This document shows positions 59,788 to 64,000 of a DNA stretch of 64,000 bases, in pieces. The stretch is from Lachnospiraceae bacterium (GTDB taxonomy: Bacteria; Bacillota; Clostridia; Lachnospirales; Lachnospiraceae): the NCBI GenBank assembly GCA_022793375.1, contig JAAWCS010000007.1:1-64000 (forward strand). Reading direction: 5' to 3'. Each line of letters opens with the position of its first letter. Positions within the stretch are counted from its first letter, which is position 1. The position numbers and the translations under genes are program-made. A model generated the notes under the pieces. The model saw nothing but the letters and a program-made list of their open reading frames with translations, was not told the origin of the DNA and searched no databases.

Positions 59788-61623
59788 ATGAGTCGATTAG
59801 AAATCAAGAAATCCGATGCAGTCCAGAAATCCGTGGAGAGGATGTACGAGGTGCTGGAGCGGCGCATGATCGCCGGCGCCATCGACTCCTGCCCGGCAGA
59901 CTTTCATCTGGGATTTCTGAAAATGTGTCACGCGCAGACCTGCGGGAAATGCGCCTCCTGCCGGATTGGCCTCAGGCAGCTGCAGAACCTTCTGACCGAT
60001 GTGCTGGAGAACCGGGCGACGGTGGCGACGCTCGACCTGATCCGCAAGACGGCGAAGGACATCTACGATTCGGCGGACTGCGCGATCGGTTATGAAGCGG
60101 CGCGGATGATTTACAACGGGGTCAGCGAGTGCTACGACGATTATGTGCGCTACATTGAAAACGGCGGCTATATCGACGCCACAAAGATTTCCGTGCCTTG
60201 TGTGGACGCCTGCCCGGCCAATGTGGATATCCCGGGATATGTGGCCCTGGTGGGCGAAGGGCGCTACGAGGACGCCGTGCGCCTGATCCGCAAGGACAAC
60301 CCGTTCCCGACGACCTGCGCATATGTCTGCGAGCACCCCTGTGAGAGGAAGTGCCGCCGCCGTATCATCGACAGCCCGATCAACATCCGCGGCATCAAGC
60401 GGGCGGCCGTCGATTATGCGAAGGACGTACCGGTCGAAAAGTGCGCGCCCGATACCGGCAAGAAGGTGGCGGTCATCGGCGGCGGCCCCAGCGGTTTAAG
60501 CGCGGCTTACTACCTGTCCCTGATGGGGCATCGCGTGACCGTCTTTGAAGCCAAGCCCAAGTTAGGCGGCATGCTGCGCTACGGCATCCCCAGCTACCGC
60601 TTCCCCCGGGAAAAGCTGCAGGAGGATATCGACGCGATCCTTTCCCTGGGAGTGGAGGTAAAGAGAGGGACCAAGGTAGGCCAGGATATCACGATCCAGG
60701 CGCTGATTTTACAGTACGACGCCGTGTATATCGCCATCGGCGCCCATGTCGATAAGAAGATGGGCATTGAGGGCGAGGACGCAAAGAACGTGGTTTCGGC
60801 CGTGGACCTGTTAAATAAAATCGGCCACGATGAATTCCCGGATTTCACCGGGGAAAACGTGGTAATCTTAGGCGGCGGCAACGTCGCTATGGACTGCGCC
60901 CGTTCGGCGGTGCGCCTGGGCGCAGGAAAAACCTCGATCGTCTACCGCCGCCGCCAGGAGGATATGCCGGCGCTGGCCGCCGAAATCGAGAGCGCGATCG
61001 CCGAGGGCGTGGAGATCCGCAGCCTGATGGTGCCCCTGCGCATTGAGAAAGACGAAGCCGGCGCCGTAAAAGGGCTGTGGGTCAAACCGCAGATGATCGG
61101 CCCCTGCGACCGCAAAGGCCGCCCTTCGCCGAAGGATTCCAAAAAACCGGAGCAGTTCATCCCCTGCGACCGCGTGATCGTGGCCATCGGCCAGAACATC
61201 GATTACAAGCATTTTGAAAACAGCGGCATCGAGATTACCCGCGGCGTGATCGACGCCTTAGACGACGGCATGATCCGCGACAAAGAGGGCGTATTCGCCG
61301 GCGGCGACTGCGTGACCGGGCCCGCGACCGTCATCCGCGCGATCGAGGGCGGCAAGGTAGCGGCCGCCAATATCGACGCCTTCCTGGGCTTTAAGCATAT
61401 GATCAGCTGCGATGTGGAAATCCCGGCCGACTATGTACATAACCGTCTGCCCTGCGGCCGGGTAAACATGGTAGAGCGGGAAGCCTGCGAGCGCAAGTGC
61501 GATTTCGCGGGCGTAGAACTGGGTATGAGCGAGGAGGAGGCCTGCCAGGAATCTTCCCGCTGCCTGCGCTGTGATTATTACGGTTACGGCTCGCTGAAAG
61601 GAGGGAGGACGGCACAATGGTAA
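59788..61623 (+). CDS. NuoF-like Fe-S / GltD-like flavoprotein fusion, hydrogenase partner
   Basis: A 611-residue fusion. Residues ~20-100 resemble the 4Fe-4S domain at the C-terminus of NuoF/HydB (HAQTCGKCASCRIGLRQL). Residues ~130-220 are the cysteine-rich Fe-S domain of GltD-type proteins (VPCVDACPANVDIPGYV, TCAYVCEHPCERKCRR). The rest is a two-dinucleotide-domain flavoprotein with FAD loop VAVIGGGPSGLSAAYYL and NAD(P) loop VVILGGGNVAMDCARSAV, ending in more cysteines (SSRCLRCDYYG). The NADH/FMN-binding part of NuoF is missing. It should shuttle electrons between NAD(P)H and the hydrogenase downstream. It overlaps hydA by 7 nt. The physiological electron donor is unproven. Confidence 0.88.
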   Translation: MSRLEIKKSDAVQKSVERMYEVLERRMIAGAIDSCPADFHLGFLKMCHAQTCGKCASCRIGLRQLQNLLTDVLENRATVATLDLIRKTAKDIYDSADCAIGYEAARMIYNGVSECYDDYVRYIENGGYIDATKISVPCVDACPANVDIPGYVALVGEGRYEDAVRLIRKDNPFPTTCAYVCEHPCERKCRRRIIDSPINIRGIKRAAVDYAKDVPVEKCAPDTGKKVAVIGGGPSGLSAAYYLSLMGHRVTVFEAKPKLGGMLRYGIPSYRFPREKLQEDIDAILSLGVEVKRGTKVGQDITIQALILQYDAVYIAIGAHVDKKMGIEGEDAKNVVSAVDLLNKIGHDEFPDFTGENVVILGGGNVAMDCARSAVRLGAGKTSIVYRRRQEDMPALAAEIESAIAEGVEIRSLMVPLRIEKDEAGAVKGLWVKPQMIGPCDRKGRPSPKDSKKPEQFIPCDRVIVAIGQNIDYKHFENSGIEITRGVIDALDDGMIRDKEGVFAGGDCVTGPATVIRAIEGGKVAAANIDAFLGFKHMISCDVEIPADYVHNRLPCGRVNMVEREACERKCDFAGVELGMSEEEACQESSRCLRCDYYGYGSLKGGRTAQW

Positions 61624-63335
61624 ACGCGACGATCAATGGAATTGCCGTGGCAGTTCCCGAAGGAACCACGATTATGGAAGCAGCAGAACAGATCGGGATC
61701 CAGATCCCCCGTCTCTGCTATTTGAAAGGAATCAACGAAATCGGCGCCTGCCGCGTCTGCGTGGTCGAGGTGGAGGGCTCCGACCAGCTTGTCACCTCCT
61801 GCAACCACTATGTGGAGGAGGGGATGGTCGTACATACCAACAGCTCCCGGGCGCGCCGCAGCCGCAAGACGACGCTGCAGCTGATTTTGTCGCAGCACAA
61901 CCAGGACTGCCCGGTCTGCTCGCGCAACGGCACCTGCACGCTGCAGGACATTGCCGGCCGCATGAGCATCCTGAGCGTTCCCTTTCCCAAGGAATGCGAA
62001 GAATACAACTGGGACGACAGCTTCCCGATCATCCGGGACGCTTCCAAGTGCATCAAGTGCATGCGCTGCGTAAACATCTGTGAAAAAGTACAGGGGCTGG
62101 GCGTGTGGGAGGTCATCAATACCGGCTACCGCACGACGATCCATGTCAAGGATAACCTGCCGATCGGCGAGGCGAACTGCGCGGCCTGCGGCCAGTGCGT
62201 AACCCACTGCCCGGTGGGCGCTTTGACGGTACGAAGGGACGGCAACGCGGTGTTTGACGCCCTTGACGACCCGGAGATCACGACGGTGGTGCAGATCGCC
62301 CCGGCCGTGCGCGGCGCTTTTGCCGAAAGCCTGGGCTTAGACCGCGACGCGGTGACCATGGGCCAGCTTGTGGCGGCCTTAAAGCAGATCGGCTTTGACT
62401 ATGTGTTTGACACCAATTTTGCGGCCGATTTAACGATCATGGAGGAGGGAAGCGAGCTTTTGGAGCGCCTGTCCCACAAGGACCGCTACCAGTGGCCGAT
62501 GTTTACCTCCTGCTGCCCGGGCTGGGTACGCTTTTTACGCAGCGAATACCCGGATATGGTGCCCCAGCTGTCGACGGCCAAATCGCCGCAGCAGATGTTC
62601 GGCGCGGTCGCCAAGACCTATTTCGCAGAGAAGATCGGGGTATCCCCCGACAAGCTGTGCGTGATTTCGATCATGCCCTGCAGCGCCAAAAAATACGAGT
62701 GCAGCGTCTCCTGCATGAGCGCCGACGGCGCGGCCCCGGACGTGGACATCGTCATGATTACGCGCGAGATCATGCGCTTTGTGCAGATGGCGCATTTGAG
62801 CCTGCCCGACCTGCCCGACCTGCCGTTTGACAGCCCCTTAGGCTCCGGCACCGGCGCCGCCGTGATCTTCGGCGCGTCCGGCGGCGTGATGGAGGCGGCC
62901 CTGCGCTCGGCGTACTTCCTGCTGGTCGGAAAGAACATCGAGCCGGAAGCCTTTAAGGAAGTCCGCGGCTTAACCGAGCGCCGCGAGCTGGAAGTGGAAG
63001 TGGCCGGCAATACGGTGCGCTGTGCCGTTGTCTCCAGCCTGGGCGAAGCCCGCAAGCTGATTGAGGACGTGCGGGCCGGCCGCAGCCAGTATGAGTTTGT
63101 CGAAGTCATGGCCTGCCCCGGCGGCTGCTCCGGCGGCGGCGGCCAGCCGATCAAGGACGGAGAAGAACGGGCCATGGTGCGGGCCGATAAGCTCTACCGC
63201 TTAGACGCCGCCAACCCGCTGCGCTATTCTCATGAAAATCCCGATGTGCAGACGCTCTACAAGGAGTATCTGGGCGCGCCGATGTCGCACAAGGCGCATG
63301 AGCTTTTACATACCGATCAGGCACAATGGGACTGA
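61617..63335 (+). CDS. hydA: [FeFe] hydrogenase, group A
   Basis: A 572-residue cytoplasmic hydrogenase. Electron-relay domains in order: [2Fe-2S] with C34, C45, C48, C62; the His-ligated 4Fe-4S H94-x3-C98-x2-C101-x5-C107; and two 4Fe-4S clusters (C145/148/151/155 and C188/191/194/198). The H-cluster domain shows L1 TSCCPGW (C299/C300), L2 MPCSAKKYE (C355) and L3 MACPGGCSGGGGQP near residue 500. The L2 motif has Ser where many enzymes have Thr. The architecture equals clostridial CpI. It probably reoxidises NAD(P)H or ferredoxin by making H2. AGGAGGGAGG precedes the ATG. Maturases HydEFG are not in the window. Confidence 0.96.
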   Translation: MVNATINGIAVAVPEGTTIMEAAEQIGIQIPRLCYLKGINEIGACRVCVVEVEGSDQLVTSCNHYVEEGMVVHTNSSRARRSRKTTLQLILSQHNQDCPVCSRNGTCTLQDIAGRMSILSVPFPKECEEYNWDDSFPIIRDASKCIKCMRCVNICEKVQGLGVWEVINTGYRTTIHVKDNLPIGEANCAACGQCVTHCPVGALTVRRDGNAVFDALDDPEITTVVQIAPAVRGAFAESLGLDRDAVTMGQLVAALKQIGFDYVFDTNFAADLTIMEEGSELLERLSHKDRYQWPMFTSCCPGWVRFLRSEYPDMVPQLSTAKSPQQMFGAVAKTYFAEKIGVSPDKLCVISIMPCSAKKYECSVSCMSADGAAPDVDIVMITREIMRFVQMAHLSLPDLPDLPFDSPLGSGTGAAVIFGASGGVMEAALRSAYFLLVGKNIEPEAFKEVRGLTERRELEVEVAGNTVRCAVVSSLGEARKLIEDVRAGRSQYEFVEVMACPGGCSGGGGQPIKDGEERAMVRADKLYRLDAANPLRYSHENPDVQTLYKEYLGAPMSHKAHELLHTDQAQWD

Positions 63336-63410
63336 GGGAGAGTTTTCTCCCCAAATTGAATAATCCTCCCTGGATTAGCCGCTAGAACGCATAGGCTAAG
63401 AAAAGGAAAG

Positions 63411-63447
63411 CATGTTCCCTGGAGCCGAAATGGCCCCGGGGAACGTG
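63411..63447 (+). terminator. Hairpin between hydA and the GNAT gene, possible terminator
   Basis: CATGTTCCCTGG...CC pairs with GG...CCGGGGAACGTG, followed by TTATA only. A shorter TTAGCC/GGCTAA dyad (63375-63399) and GGGAGA/TCTCCC (63336-63351) precede it. The weak T tail leaves termination uncertain. Confidence 0.45.
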
Positions 63448-63476
63448 TTATATGGGCCAGGCACAAAGGAGAGAGT

Positions 63477-64000
63477 ATGAATCAATCGCTGAATTTATAT
63501 ATTCCGGCTTACGAAGAACTCTGGTATCGCCGGAAAATAATGCAGGATCCCGATACAATGAGCTACAATAAAGGTTATGATATCGATTGTACGGGGTATG
63601 ATAAAGCGACAGGATGCATCGCCTTTCCCGAAGAAGAGTGGGCCGACTGGTACGCGTATTTTATCGGGCAGGAGCCGCGGCGGTTTTATGCCTATATTGT
63701 CCGCGAGGGTGACGGCGCTTTTATCGGAGAGGTCAATCTGCATAGAAACGAAAAGGATCCCTGGCATGAGATGGGGATTGTCCTGGAAGCAAAGTACCGG
63801 GGAAACGGTTATGCGGCAGAAGCTTTGCGGCTGTTGCTGCAGCATGCCTTTGAAGAGATGGGCGCCATAGCCGTTCACAACGATTTTGAGGAGGAACGAA
63901 GCGCTGCGGCCCGCGTGCATCTGTCAGCGGGATTTACAAAAGGCCGGACAGAAAACGGTATTTGCGGGTGGAGTATTTCCAGAGAGCAGTATTTCGGGCA
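63477..64000 (+). CDS. GNAT-family N-acetyltransferase (partial, runs off the end)
   Basis: The first 174 residues of an acetyltransferase; no stop codon before the window ends. The acetyl-CoA loop is in MGIVLEAKYRGNGYAAEALRLL (R-x-x-G-x-G/A type). FIGEVNLHR and the ERSAAARVHLSAGFTKGR block with the common GNAT ending are present. It resembles the RimJ-like acetyltransferases that act on small molecules or protein N-termini, but the substrate is unknown. AAGGAG lies five bases before the ATG at 63477. Confidence 0.85.
   Translation, partial: MNQSLNLYIPAYEELWYRRKIMQDPDTMSYNKGYDIDCTGYDKATGCIAFPEEEWADWYAYFIGQEPRRFYAYIVREGDGAFIGEVNLHRNEKDPWHEMGIVLEAKYRGNGYAAEALRLLLQHAFEEMGAIAVHNDFEEERSAAARVHLSAGFTKGRTENGICGWSISREQYFG

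Noticed and set aside
63336-63351. GGGAGA/TCTCCC hairpin as hydA terminator
   Set aside because: Only six pairs and no T-run; kept only as a minor note.

Overview
The window looks like a chromosomal segment of an anaerobic, fermentative Clostridia-type Firmicute, most likely Lachnospiraceae. Supporting signs are strong AGGAGG ribosome-binding sites, sigma-A promoters with 17-nt spacers, a clostridial-type 6S RNA, a SpoIID-domain protein, a PPi-type phosphofructokinase, Rex, an [FeFe] hydrogenase, AgrA/AgrC-like two-component genes and secreted flavin lipoproteins. Most of it is fairly GC-rich; the first ~3 kb is visibly more AT-rich. I saw no tRNA, rRNA, CRISPR array, insertion sequence or prophage block. 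The species assignment is inference.

Layout. 1-3.1 kb: accessory remnants (5'-truncated ATPase/nuclease, a sigma-region-2 fragment, a tyrosine recombinase). 3.2-5.8 kb: a promoter with a LexA-type operator driving a radical-SAM/DUF4130 DNA-repair pair. 6-10.1 kb: deoB, 6S RNA and a SpoIID-domain protein. 10.1-17.3 kb: an AraC regulator divergent from a GDP-L-fucose operon (gmd, an RmlD-like reductase, fcl, manC, hexose-phosphate mutase). 17.4-24.8 kb: PPi-phosphofructokinase, an FMN-binding lipoprotein, a LytTR two-component pair, a lipoprotein hydrolase and a DUF815 ATPase. 25-31.1 kb: icd, a 7TM histidine kinase, a secreted FMN/FAD reductase and an OmpR-type regulator. 31.2-39.7 kb: gltX, a YwaF-like membrane protein, a UvrD-type helicase, DUF1292, LURP-one, YggS, a transaldolase-family enzyme, a subtilase and a GIY-YIG protein. 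39.7-45 kb: a regulator-kinase-ABC-FtsX module. 45-53 kb: ABC-F, asparaginase, rex, acpS, a MazF-like toxin without antitoxin, a CorC-like CBS protein, YebC and an amidohydrolase. 53-59.3 kb: endonuclease IV, an MBOAT/DHHW acylation pair, an RsuA-type pseudouridine synthase and a PspA/SPFH-zinc-ribbon pair. 59.4-63.3 kb: a long inverted repeat, then a two-gene [FeFe] hydrogenase whose partner fuses a NuoF-like Fe-S domain to a GltD-like flavoprotein. 63.5-64 kb: a partial GNAT acetyltransferase.

Most distinctive points: the SOS-controlled radical-SAM pair with a ~100-residue disordered insertion; the extracellular flavin reductase bracketed by its likely two-component system; the hydrogenase/GltD pair; and two families of short interspersed repeats. 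One repeat copy supplies the last codons and stop of the DUF815 gene.
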